Assembly (NCBI RefSeq): GCF_014839805.1
Contig: NC_051118.1
Location: 1,178,001-1,242,000 of the forward strand
Reading direction: 5' to 3'
DNA from: Manduca sexta
Taxonomy: Eukaryota; Arthropoda; Insecta; Lepidoptera; Sphingidae
Length of the DNA: 64,000 nucleotides
Shown here: piece by piece, positions 11,946 to 23,545 of the stretch
How positions within the stretch are numbered: the stretch's first letter is position 1
How the letters are laid out: every line of letters begins with the position of its first letter
The notes under the pieces: model-generated
Told to the model about the DNA's origin: nothing
Seen by the model: only the letters and a program-made list of their open reading frames with translations
The model's database searches: none
Translations under genes and position numbers: made by a program

Positions 11946-13504
11946 ATAAAAAAAGCAAAGAAAAATCTGCTCGGGCTGGCAGATAGGAAGAGACCAGAAG
12001 ATTGGCTCCATGTATTGAGTTCTGTTATAAAAAGTATTTTGCATAAAATAGTGTGTTATTTATGTCCAAAATGAAGTAAAAACTATTCCTTTTGCGTGTT
12101 TCATGACGTATTTTCTATTATTATTAACGTCTTTTTAATTGGAAAAATAATAGACAACAAAAAATTAAAAGCATATTATAGAGATTTAAATGCCTTGTCG
12201 TAATAAAAGTATAGCTTTCACAAAATTAATTTACGTCATGCATTTAAATAACATCATGGAAGAAAGCGATATCGTGAACAGGAAATTACGTTTCATGTTA
12301 CGCAAAAAAAATTACCGAAAAAAAAAATATTGTGTCCAATAATATCTGCCTGTAAATTCAGTTTTAAAGATAAAAATTACTAAAATTATTATTACTACTA
12401 GGATTTATTTCGATCTGATGTAAGATTCGTGGAGTTACACTCAACGATCACACAGAATCGCTTCGATAAATGTGACAGATAATAATCATAATGCAATAGA
12501 CTTCCTTTCTTTGTAAATTTCGTAAAACAATGAGAAATATAATATACGAATGTTAGTTAGTTTAACTAATTATTATGATTTAACATTTCGATGTATTTAC
12601 AATCAGAAATCAAAATATGGTCCTGACAGATCTTCTGCAATGATAACTAGTATTATATTTGCACTCTTTCGGATCCGTGCCCAAAACGACGCAACTCGAG
12701 CTCCGACAATAGCATAAAAATCCACTACACCAGCCTTTACAAACATATTAGAATAAAAAATCCATTGTGTAGTTTTTCGCGATACAAATGGCCTGTATAT
12801 TAATCCACTACATGGTCTACCTTTGTGCCAAATATCACCCAATACCTTTAAAAGGTTATTGTATTTACTTCCAACAAACATCGAAACATCTACACATAGT
12901 AGGATATTCCACTGTATAGAAGGTTAGTTGTATGTATTGTTTCAGATGATGCCGCTGTAGAGTGCTGTTTATAATCCTACAGCATGGGCGGCGAGTTCCC
13001 TCGTACATAAATCCATGTATATTATATTTAAGTTATTACTATATTAAATGTTTTATAGCACGTAATATTGCTTTATTTTGTTACAAGTCATACAAACAGT
13101 TTAAACGGATTCGTATGAAAAATACTAACCCCCTTTAATTTACATAATATTAAATTAAACATTAGCTATATTCATTTATTTTAAACCTATTGTTTTATAA
13201 TAATTGCAAATTTTTAATTTCAATCCATATCTAGAATGGTTTAAGTATGCACAAATATAATGCGTATTTCGAATACGTATGTGTTTCGTAACTCTCAATA
13301 AAACTTTATGACTTTTACTCACTACAGAAATAATTGCAAAATATTAATTTCACGATCAACATGACTGAATCTGTTATAATACTTAAAACATCTGGCTAGA
13401 AGGACCAAAATTTTATTCAGCCATTAATAATATAAGTGATACATGAATTTTATTCGTTTATTACTAAAATATATTTTTTCGATTAAATCAATGATACAGC
13501 TGTA
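11946..13504. other. Intergenic DNA between VPS28 and the secreted-protein gene
   Basis: This is AT-rich DNA. Within it, 12603-12911 on the minus strand is an uninterrupted 102-codon frame preceded by an acceptor-like TTCTATACAG (described among the findings). A plus-strand 'TTTCAG' at about 12940 might mark a spliced 3'-UTR exon of VPS28, but this is not supported further. Confidence 0.4.
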
Positions 13505-16061
13505 ATGGTTACATTCGCAAGAATATGTGACATAACTTTATTGCTCGTGTCATTATTTTACCTACAAGAGGTATGTAACTATTAATAATAATCTGATTTC
13601 TCATCGATTATAAAATGTATACAAGTGTATTATAAATTTAAAAACAATATAGCAGTTATATCAACTAATTTAATATGTTATCTATTGGCGCTTATGACTA
13701 CTTTCTCCCAACAGTGTAAAGACAACATATTCCAAAGTATAGATAAAAATAACTATCTAGCTACAGAATCATTTAACGTAGCCAAAGACTTGTTCAACCA
13801 AGGCAGAACAAATTATATCAGTCTGAAAAACAAGTCTTTGCAGACCATAGACACCTTCCTGGATCTAGTATACATCATGAATGATCAAATGGCAAAGGAA
13901 TTAAGAAGTTCCGTCCTAAAGTTTTACAAAATTAAATATTTTAGAGATTTCACAAACTTCATGATTACGATGGAGGAGGTGAGTTATGTAATATACTTTA
14001 AAAAAAACTGTTGAAATACATTGTGCGATTAACGTTATGAGGCTTTCAAATCGGAATATTACCACGTAAGAAAATAATCGGATTTATAGGTGATACCTAA
14101 AGCTGTTCATGTAGGTATATACATGACATCCCGCCAAAATGGAGTAAAAGTCGCTACCCTTTGTTTCGAATTTGAGGAGCATATAAGCATAAGGCCGGAT
14201 CTCGGTCTATTTTAGCCGGAAAAACTTACTGCAAGCAAAAAGCTTATCCATATACGGCAGTCCGAAACTCTGAGTATCTTATATGTATTGAAACTCTAGA
14301 TCTAAGAAATGAATGATCATTCTCCATAAAGGAGTTAAACTTGGCGTTTCTTTTTTGCCCTTAGACAAGTTATCAAGACAAATCAAAAATCTCTAATCAA
14401 TTTAAAGTCTGGTTTAGACTTACATACAAATAATTAAGTTTTTTTCAATAGATAATAGACATGGTAGAACATTGTCTAGTAGACCCAGTAGAGAAGCTAG
14501 AGCAGATTCGTGCGCAGTTCCACAGCGTGATCAAGAACTTCGAAGATGTTAGAAACTTCGATACCGTCACTAAATGCCACAAGGAGTTGCCAGATGAGGT
14601 GGCCGCGGCGCACTGTTTACTGCACCAGGCTGTTCTGTAAGTTTAACAATTACGACAGAAAAATGACGTAATCTTATGGCCTACCAAAAGCCATAACTAG
14701 AATTTCATGGATGTTTACTGCAGATTTAGAAATAATAGCTGGATTCATAATTATTTTTCCGCCCTATGCCTCGGCATTATCACAGAGCACCATTGGTACC
14801 GGCCTAGATGCAGTCAGTTTTACCCAAAGAGGGGTCAATTCAGCTATTTAAAAAGCAGCAAGAAACAAATTATGTTATCGATTATTGCATCAAACTAAAC
14901 AAAAAAATAAATATTCCCTAATATAAATCAGTGAAATCGCCCAGAAAATTACTTTCCTATCCCTGATGTGAAGAAATAGATAATAAAACTTGTGTATACT
15001 ATAATACAAACATTACGTTTTCCTAAGGTTCAACGAAACCATGCAAGAAAGCCTAGTAACAATAGTGGAAATAAAAACAAGACAACACGCAAGAGACATG
15101 AACTCGTCTCTTTACAACGTTAAAACATGTATCGACGACTTCGTTCCTAAATTCTTCGATCAACTATTACTAGACGCGTACACAAATAAATGCGGCTATT
15201 TGAGGGTAGTCAACGCGTCTATCACGGATTTAATTAAAGATAAATGGAGGAGCAACGAGACACTTTTCCCTGAGAAATGGAGTCCACTGGTCAATCTTCT
15301 AAAAGAAAAGTAAGTAAAATATAAGTTTAACATTTAATAATCGTGAATCGTAGCTTAATTATACCAATAATGATAAAGAGACAACGAATTTCAATTGTAG
15401 GTTTTTTTGAACCTCTGTGTCCGGCGACTCCCAGACAAGACACAAGACACTCCTAGCCTACGGTAGCTGAACCGAACGCATCTGAAATATATATTATAAT
15501 TCTCTTTGGCATCTGAAATCAAAACGACTCCCGAGCCCGAATATAATATCATATTTATGACATTTAATATTGCTATTATCTATGGCTAAAATAATGTTGA
15601 AAGATTTTGGGCTGAAATAATACTCAGAACAATGACAAGCATAGAAGTAACACTATGACATTTGAGTGTACTCTGTCTTAGACAGCAAGAAATTTAATTG
15701 TGTTGCGAACCCTTCTGATATCTTATCGATATCGATAGATGCTTTGTCTATCGGCTATGGTAAATTCGCAGACCTGCTAAAATAAACACTTTTCGGTCAG
15801 TCAACTACAAACCGTTGCAAATTGCTATTTTAGATAAAGGCTAAAAAATGATATCAAAATCCTGATTTGGTATTCAAGTACCAAAAGAAGTCTGGGTATA
15901 AAAAAAGCACTCGTTAAGAAGCTGTTAAATTACAATAAATTATAGAACTACCGGCTTTCTACGAGCTAAATTTTGTCCAATTTTCATTCGTTATTTACAG
16001 CAGTTTCTATGCCTTCCGAAACGTCATTCAAACAAAAATGGTCAAGCATTTAGATTATTAA
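13505..16061 (+). CDS. Secreted helical six-cysteine protein, family not recognised
   Basis: Five exons assemble with good splice sites and consistent phase: 13505-13570, 13715-13978, 14452-14636, 15028-15309 and 16001-16061. They encode 285 residues. The first exon is a signal peptide (start 'MVTFARICDITLLLVSLFYL'). The rest is rich in predicted helix with no further membrane segment, six cysteines (in CKDN, EHCL, KCHK, HCLL, TCID and KCGY contexts) and several N-glycosylation sequons (NET, NSS, NAS, NET). I would expect a disulphide-bonded extracellular or haemolymph protein. The fourth exon could be read through to a TAA at 15311-15313. However, a perfect donor GTAAGT sits at exactly that point and a matching acceptor 'TTATTTACAG' opens a 20-codon last exon, so I prefer the spliced form. 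Weak resemblance to insect DUF725/TsetseEP-type secreted proteins is possible but unproven. No function is assigned. Confidence 0.7.
15724..15737. promoter_or_regulatory. Two overlapping TATCGATA (DRE-like) sites
   Basis: TATCGATA occurs at 15724-15731 and again at 15730-15737. In insects TATCGATA is the binding core of DREF/BEAF-type factors. Here it lies in intron 4 of the secreted-protein gene, so its role is unclear. Confidence 0.3.
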
Positions 16062-16287
16062 ATTAAGAAAATGTTAGAAATTTCGAAGGAATGGAAACCG
16101 CTGTAAGTAACAAACAAGAAATCGGCCGGAATTTCGTTTAGGAGAAAGCCAGTACGCCTTCTGTTCTGTCCTGACTTTCTCAGGGATTAAAAGATACCCA
16201 AGAGGTGTGATTTGACAGAAGCTACTAAAATGAGACAGTAAAATTAAAACACAGCGGTATCATTCATGTCACATATGTTTGATAACT

Positions 16288-16855
16288 TATTTCAATGTTA
16301 ATAAAACTTTGTCGAAATGCTTAGAGCAAACACGGTGCTGTTTTTCCAATGCCAATTGGGATGAGCTATGGCAACGATCCATTTTTGCCTCATAGCATCA
16401 TCTGTGGAGAATCTGCAATGAAACACGTTGTATGAAACACACTATGAAAATCAGATAGTTTCCTCGACCCCAGCCTTCGCGCACGGTTTCCAAGTGGCTT
16501 TTACCACTACATAACCACCATATATTGAAAGTAAAACGCAATTTATGCAAAATGGTAAACTACAATATACTAACATCTATGTTATCGACAGAATATGCAG
16601 CACAACACTATTGAACACGACTACGTAAATTGGTAAAAATGAAAAATACTTAATAATTACTGTATCGAATGGCCAACAGCGGATTATAATATGACTACAG
16701 CATAATAAAGATTAATTAATAATACTTTTGCACTTATGTACAGGGCTTAAGCAAATATATTAGGTTTTTGTTTACTCACCGATGGAAGCTGATGATTTCA
16801 GTCTCATTTTCTTTACGAGAAGAATGAGATTTACACCCACAATAACGCAGGCCAT
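16288..16855 (-). pseudogene. Broken THAP-domain (C2CH zinc finger) gene
   Basis: The THAP domain is a DNA-binding zinc finger shared by cellular regulators and P-element-type transposases. On the minus strand, 16855-16780 encodes a segment with 'RYCGCKSHSSRKENETEI' then 'ISFHR' and ends in a GTGAGT donor. After a 367-bp intron with acceptor 'TTTCATTGCAG', 16412 downward continues 'FSTDDAMRQKWIVAIAHPNW' in matching phase. A register change follows, then 'VCSKHFDK' and a stop at 16288. The family order (C..GCK, SFH.F, W(I/V)..I.....W, CS.HF) is clear. Two frame breaks disrupt it: one base appears missing just after the ATGGCCTGC start, and two bases (GT) appear extra before VCSKHF. Nothing after the THAP module is found. 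It is either a pseudogene, a dead transposase remnant, or a real gene with consensus indel errors in the assembly. Confidence 0.6.
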
Positions 16856-17411
16856 TACTTGTTCGTAGGGCTATATTATACTTAAACAGCACTGTGTATT
16901 TATTAAAATTAACAACTAAAATATTACAAAACATGTAGCCACTTTTGAAAAGCACGCGCTGAAGTATAACGTAACTAAATTGTGTGGGCGCGTTTGTGAC
17001 ATTGTTTTAAGGTTGGCAAGTTGGAACATTTGACATTTTATTTGCTTTTTAATTCGGTATCATAAAGAGGACCAAAGGTAACCATTTGACAATTTTTAAA
17101 GTGTACGCAAGCCGACCTTAGCAACATAATATTTGTCTCGTTCTTTTCAACGGTTTTGGCCTATTTGAAAAAAAAGGATAAGTATATGAGGGTAATTTAG
17201 ATTCCTTCTATGCTTGTTCTTGTTCTGAGAAATAATATTGTGGTTTATATCATAGAGTAAGTAATATACTACGTAAGAAGAGGCGGCACTTAGTACATTG
17301 AATTTGAGCTCACGCACACATACGTGAGCCCAGTAGAATTACATTTTGTACCAACATTACGCAGAAAAAATGATACGCAAGGCTGCCAACTTACTATAAA
17401 TCTGCTCGTTT
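16856..17411. other. Upstream region of the THAP remnant
   Basis: This is AT-rich DNA with no coding frame of its own. A minus-strand frame in phase with the zinc-finger part extends to an ATG near 16924, but the added residues look unlike a THAP start. Confidence 0.3.
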
Positions 17412-17414
17412 CTA

Positions 17415-17475
17415 GGAACGTTCCTTATTTAATCGATATTATCGATAATTTTGTATCGACAGCTTTATATCGATA
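17415..17475. promoter_or_regulatory. Cluster of ATCGAT/TATCGATA sites with a 10-bp palindrome
   Basis: GGAACGTTCC (17415-17424) is a perfect palindrome. It is followed by ATCGAT at 17432 and 17441, TATCGAC at 17454 and a full TATCGATA at 17468-17475. Clusters of this motif mark DREF-type housekeeping promoters in insects. The cluster lies 560 bases upstream of the THAP remnant on its strand, the nearest gene start. Confidence 0.35.
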
Positions 17476-17499
17476 AAAATTGCTGACCATAAATCTTAC

Positions 17500-19216
17500 A
17501 CTGGTATAAATTATGATTGAATTTAGAATATTAAAAATAAAACGTCCACAATTTTTAATAATTCCCTTTATTTAATTAGAAAATACACAATATTATCACG
17601 TGAATTTCTTATGTATAAATTGTATAATGTTTAGGTCTCCTACTTAAAAATTCATAACACTCCAGTTTTCCGTTATTTATTTCCAATTTTATATGGAAAC
17701 TGAAAAATTTTATACCTTACAGATATGATCTTTTTCCGTCTAATCAACAATTACTATGATACAATTATTGCAAGGGCAAATTCATAGATTTCACACGTGC
17801 CTTTTTGATTAGGTTACTAAGCATAGAATTGAAACTCCATAATCTAGAGTATTCTCTTCAACGACTACCTGAGGTTGTAAATTTGAATTAAATATACATC
17901 ACTTTTATGTAATGTTTTAAATCATAATATAAATTTTCTGTTACCGGTGTAGATCAAGTGGATACTTAGCCATAAATATTTTGTTTGACTTTGGGTACTT
18001 TTGTATGCCACAAACCTCACATTTTTATACACATTAATTCTTTTCCCCATTCTCGCACACAAAATCAATAAACTACACAAATGTAAACAGAATTAGAGTC
18101 AATATCTCGGAAAAATAAGAATCACTATCTCGTAACACACACTACACAAATTCCTTCAAGAAGAAATATACACGAAACGGAAAAGCTGGCTCAACTCAAC
18201 GTATTCGGCATAAAACATAACTTATTATTTAACATAATCGCAATAATACAATTTTTTTGCAAATAAACTTCAACAATGACAAATCTACCGTCAATAATGG
18301 CGGCAAATTATCAACTATCATGGTAGCCAACATATTTTCAAAATTTATTGGATTATTATGTTGGTACAAGATGTTACGATGAGACATCCTTTTGTCAACC
18401 AAAACTAAACTCTATGTAACGGTATTAAGATATATAATCATTCATCATTACACAAAATGTTCTAAGTGTCCACCCCCTGGTTTATATATACTTAATAATA
18501 TTACTTTGTGTTTACAGAACACGGCCGCAAAAGCAACAGCTACAGGATCCATTATTCCTAACGCTTTTCGCCGCCAACCTCTCATCGCAGGATATTCTCA
18601 ACACTCTATTCAAATAAATTTAAATATAACAAAAGTAAAAATATGTATTTTGTACTTCATCAGGATCGTACACGCTGCATTACCAAGACTTAATACTTAA
18701 AAGCACTTCTGAGTCATTATACTCGTATAAGTAGTGCGTAGGCCTATGAATTACAAAGATATTTTGCTTCATATCAGTCGAAAATACATAATATTATTAT
18801 AAACATTTGTCTCAATACAGAAATCATACACGAGCGCACTTCCTTTTATCCTTTACAAACATTAACTACAATCCTGTTGCTGGTGCGTAGTATCTGCTAC
18901 GGATTAATAGTTATTAATCTTTTTTGGATAATTCTAAAACAGGGAAAATATTTAAATCATAATCCTCGGGTTGCACGATTACACTAACCTTTGCCTAATA
19001 TAAAGAAGTTCACTAAGTAAATAATATAATCTGTGGTTAAACCAAAAAAAAAAAATCTGTGGGTTTTCATGACATTTGATTTGACATTCGACCTTTCAAC
19101 TTGACGTTCCAACTTTTCGAAACAAACTTTGTTTTTTGCAAACCGCGCTTTGTTGTTTTATTGCGTGAACTAAGTTTTTGTGTTCTATTATGTAATAATA
19201 ACCCCACCAAACAACG
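17500..19216. other. Intergenic DNA upstream of the XK-related gene
   Basis: I found no supported gene. A GC-richer patch at 18500-18600 could hold a minus-strand first exon starting ATGGATCCTGTAGCTG, but I found no downstream exon for it. The last 150 bases before 19217 are the likely promoter and 5' leader of the XK-related gene. Confidence 0.35.
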
Positions 19217-22200
19217 ATGCCAAAAACAGTGCGTGATCTACTCCCAAACGGCCATTCTTACGATGAAACAGACGAAATGCCGAAGAAAATTAAGATAACT
19301 GAGTTGGACTTAGTCATGTCTACTCTGACCATTGTAGGACATTTCATAGACCTAGGCCTTGATATTAATGTTGCTGTTAGGTATTATTTGGCGAAGATGA
19401 TGACGGAGTTTGCATGGACTCTTGCATTCATACTTCTTCCAGCTTTTGTAAATACTGCTGTGTCTATAAGAATGTAAGTACCCTTTTTTATATCCTAAAT
19501 AAATAATAACTGGGCAAGATATATGTTCTAGAGTGAGTGCAGTGCCATGAAGACTGGAGTTTTTGTAATTTAAAATTCTGATTATAATTTTAGGTTTGAA
19601 TTATTTTGAGTTCTAGAACTATTATATTGTAAACCACAGGAGTGTAGCTACCGCCATATCAGCCGTATTAGTATTACGGGGCCCCTGAGCATTGGGGCCC
19701 CTTTTGGCCCATACTTACATTAAACTAAGCGGGCGCCCAAAAGATTGCACTGCCCTGAAGAGCACCCAACAAATATAGATATACACCCCTCTATGCCAAG
19801 CTATGCTAAATGTGGTAAATAAGCTTGTTTGATCATTGAGACATATAAAAAATTTTGGATTATAATATATTTAAGAATCTTGGTTTTTCCAAATCAAACA
19901 AGAAATGTAGAAATAATTTATGGCGCTATTATTATATAAAAAACTATAAACCTGTTTATGTCACAGTTGTTCCTGTTTGTCTGTTATACTATTTTAAATA
20001 CATGCCATGAAATGAGTTATCATGTAGTATATATAGTAGAAATGTTTAAATATTAATATAAAACATATTCCACATTATAAATGTTTCATATACAAGCTGT
20101 AGATTTGAATATTTTTTATTTTTTTTTTGTTTTCTTAACTAAACACATAAGAAATGAACATACCCCATCTGTTATGCTGAATGCAGCATAGTACAGCATT
20201 TAAAGTTTTTGGTGGGCAGGAAATTTCAAACATTTTAAATTTTATTTTTTTCAATCATCACCTTTCTACATCTAATCATTGCGACAATTATAGTAAGCTA
20301 AAACATGATACACCTGCTGTATGTTCCTAAGAAATTGGCTATCTTGCAGACTACTTGATACTGCAGCATCAGCTGAAGACTGCTATTTCTTGGAAATACC
20401 ACCAACATAACAGTATATCAATTTTCAAAACAATTGAAATTGTGAAAGCGGATGAGCTGATGATCTTCATTAATCGTAACTAAACCATCTCATTCAAATT
20501 AATATGCTAATTTAAATAGACAACTTCACATAACCTTGATATGACTCCAAACTGATAGTGTGTTGTTGCAGATAATGATTGGTCTGTGTGTACATTTGCT
20601 ACTCATACATTTAATGTCTATCACTGAAGCTACACACTTTTGCAGACATTGTTATTAAGTGCTTTCTCAATGCTTAGTCCTTTTATAATTGTATGTACAT
20701 ATTTCAAAAGCCTTATTTGGCTCAATTATATATAAAAATACAAGATTTCATGATACAAGTACATGCAAAAAGATTCTCCTGCAATGTTTTTTGTGGATTT
20801 TTCCATGATTTATCCTTGTGCCTCAATTCCAGGTATTCCTTGGACAAGCAGCAAGATTCCCTCTCCAATGAGTTTACGAAAAGAAAATGGCTTAGGATAT
20901 TTATTCTGGTTCTGCAAATGGCGCCTATTTTGCGTTCTATTGACGCACTTATGTAAGTTTTAATTTTATATACTGATAATACAGGTTTGTAAAACTACAT
21001 AATGTGGCCTATGTGGCCTTATAGCTTACTTTTGACAATAATAAATTAATATGTTATATTGTGATAAACAAAATATTCAATAATAGCCATTTTGTACAAC
21101 AAATGTATAACTGTATATGCATTTTTACATAATATTTAAGTTTACTAAATTCCACCATGTTATCCTTGGACAGAAAAAAGATTTGGTGTAAGTCTTGATA
21201 TAACAAATGAAATACAGTTGTAATAAGTAAAGATGCTCTAAGCACACCTTTTCTACCTATTATTTCCACTGTTTATTGAATGTTATATTTATAAGTTCCA
21301 ATGAATATAGTATCAGCTATCATTCGTTTCCTGGTCTATTTCATCACATAAGAAAACACCAGTGGCGTTCTTACCGCCCAGGACCGACTCAATGTTTACT
21401 GTCCTAAAGCAACAACCAAAAAAAACGCATTTCAGAAAACCAAAATAATAGTTACGTGCGCTCCTTAGTCACTGATACAACCAACAAAAGTCATAATTTC
21501 TTAAGAGTTTTATTTAACATATTAGTGAAGAAAAAGTGTCGGGTAGGGTGAACCGGCCTCCCACCTTCCCAACTAGGCTACGCCATTCGATAATACTACA
21601 AATTACAACTAAATAATTCATCAGCTACGCCTTCAAATCTCGCCAAGCAGAGCGCAACAAGGACCCAGCCACCCAACACACATACTACCGGCTGATGCTG
21701 AAAGAGGATTCTGATGCTGCTCTGCTGAGAATCTTCGAGTGCTTCTTGGAAGCGGCGCCGCAGCAAGTTCTACAAACCAGCCTGCTGCTCCGGGGAAATG
21801 ACGAGTTAGTAGGTAAGTGTTCTAATTTGATTCCAAAGATTCTATTACAAAGGGAAATAAGACCAAGTGTCTAAAATTATTTTGAGTGATAGTAAATGTT
21901 GATACTGGATCAACTACTTGCTAAGGGGCGCAGGCTGGAGCCGCAGACATGCAGAGAGTTAGATCATAAGATCGATGAATCGGAGACGCTTGCGCCAGCG
22001 CGTCGCTACATTGTAGTGGCATGTTTTTAGTTTTTGACACCCAGGGCCGTAAAGGCCCTATTTGAATAATCACAAAAAATTATACCGCCTTAAAAAAACA
22101 CTAAAAACCTATAAATAAAGTAATCTATATACTGGTTACCAATGTTGGAGTCCATATCACCCCCTCCCCCCTTCCCTACGCTATGCTACGCTACTTTCTA

Positions 22201-23545
22201 TGTGTGCTCGAATTTATGCGTGTATCCTTAATATAGCACTCAAACAACTGTCTATTTTCTTCAGTCCACCAGATGTTATCAATCTGTTCGTCGATCGGTG
22301 GCATGGGCTGGTGTCTGGCCGCGTACCAACGAGCGATCCGGTTCGCGCAGCAGGACAAGGCGAACATGACATGGTGCGGCTCCGTATTGCAGACTATCTG
22401 GCATTTTTTAGTCTCGTGTAAGTAATGAATTATTTATTAAACATTTAATTGCTAAGACTAGCATTGTTTGTATAGTCCAAAAAAAATTAATATATTTAAT
22501 AATTTAATAACAATATTATAAAAGAATGGACAATTGATGACAAAAAATAAAGCCCGTAGTTTCTTTCTGCCTTTCTTCTTCGGGTAGTCATCGCTTAGGT
22601 AGTTAGTGAAAGGCTGGTAGGTTAGCTAGGTTAGGGCTTTTATTGTCCTCACCGGTGAGGATCGCGACGCGTTTCTCCCTTATTGCTTATTTAAAAATAC
22701 ATATATACATCATTTTATTTCTTCTTCCCTGCCAGCCCGAGCTGGCTTCTTTGTTTACTAAGTATATTTTTCATTTATTTTATATTCAATATCAATATAA
22801 ATTGTCTTTGTTTAAGCTAATTTAATTAAGTAATAATTAAATATTCTCATGTACCTTGACTTATCATAAGTGCAACTATGTTCGCCTATGTGATGAATAA
22901 AGCATTTTATTTTATTTATTTAGTGAAAGATACTATGAAGTGCGTGGCTGTTGAGGCTTGACGAAACGGCTCTAATAATCGTGACATTGTTTGAAAATGC
23001 CCAAAAATGGCAACACATTAGTACTAATATTATAAAAATTTATAAACAAATTAATTGATTCCAATTTTCTTTCTTTCACAGTAAGTAGAATAATGGCGAT
23101 ATCAGCCATGGCGTACCTCTATCCGCATTGGATAATCCTCGCCTGTTGCCTTCACATCTTCATCACGGCAACATTACTACAAATCTTTGACCGTTCTCCA
23201 TTCTGCTCTCACAACAGAGTGGGAGATATTGCCTTCTCTTTCGCACTCGGTGGTGTTTATCTTTTCACCTACATTCTTCCTATTGAAGGCAGGACTAGAT
23301 ACAGATATTCTATATATTATAGTATATGTTTCGTACAAAACATAGCATGCAGTATAGCATGGTATCTATTTGCAGACGAACCAACCAAACTGTCTGTATA
23401 CTTTATACCGGTTTTAGTGCTATGTCTGGTGCCCTATGCACTAGGTTTAGGGTTTATGTTAGTTTACTACGGGTTCTTCCATCCCAAAGTTAAGATTAAC
23501 GATTTTGTGTTCACAGTTAATAATCCGTTGACTGCTGTTAGCTAG
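19217..23545 (+). CDS. XK-related protein (XKR4/6/7-like, CED-8 family), putative phospholipid scramblase
   Basis: XK-related proteins are multi-pass plasma-membrane proteins. Several members (and worm CED-8) expose phosphatidylserine on dying cells after caspase cleavage; others have unknown roles. Five exons in matching phase: 19217-19473, 20833-20952, 21625-21812, 22265-22417 and 23082-23545, giving 393 residues. Family landmarks are the first hydrophobic segments ('IVGHFIDLGLDINVAVRYY', 'FAWTLAFILLPAFVNTAVSI'), the conserved centre 'LLRIFECFLEAAPQQVLQTS' and the block 'WHFLVSLSRIMAISAMAYLY' that spans the last junction. About eight membrane segments follow one another. The length matches the shorter XKR8/9 class, while the centre looks more like XKR4/6/7. 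The C-terminal tail is short, and I see no obvious caspase site in it. A possible poly(A) signal is AATAAA at 23719-23724. Confidence 0.92.
19620..19770. repeat. GC-rich hairpin patch in XKR intron 1
   Basis: GGGGCCCC occurs twice within 24 bases (from about 19679), and each copy is itself a palindrome, so the patch can fold strongly. The GC content contrasts with the AT-rich intron. It is probably part of an inserted element, but its ends are not clear. Confidence 0.35.
21360..21587. mobile_element. Possible hAT-like MITE in XKR intron 2
   Basis: The left end CAGTGGCGTTC and the right end GGCTACGCCATT resemble the hAT-type tips of the elements at 32946-33102, 57313-57450 and 62544-62690. 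I cannot find a target-site duplication, so the boundaries are uncertain. It ends about 40 bases before exon 3. Confidence 0.35.
22556..22925 (+). repeat. Probable retroelement tail in XKR intron 4
   Basis: The stretch ends 'GATGAATAAAGCATTTTATT' followed by TTTATTTATTTA, a polyadenylated-tail-like ending. It includes the hairpin GCCAGCCCGAGCTGGC near 22731. No protein remnant is readable, so the class is unknown. Confidence 0.35.

Noticed and set aside
15041..15313. Separate 90-codon gene starting at an internal ATG
   Set aside because: It is the fourth exon of the secreted-protein gene. The sequence before the ATG is coding in phase and preceded by an acceptor.
18392..18700. 102-codon plus-strand frame, and a possible minus-strand first exon at about 18500-18600
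   Set aside because: The plus frame resembles nothing. The minus exon has a weak donor, and no following exon was found.
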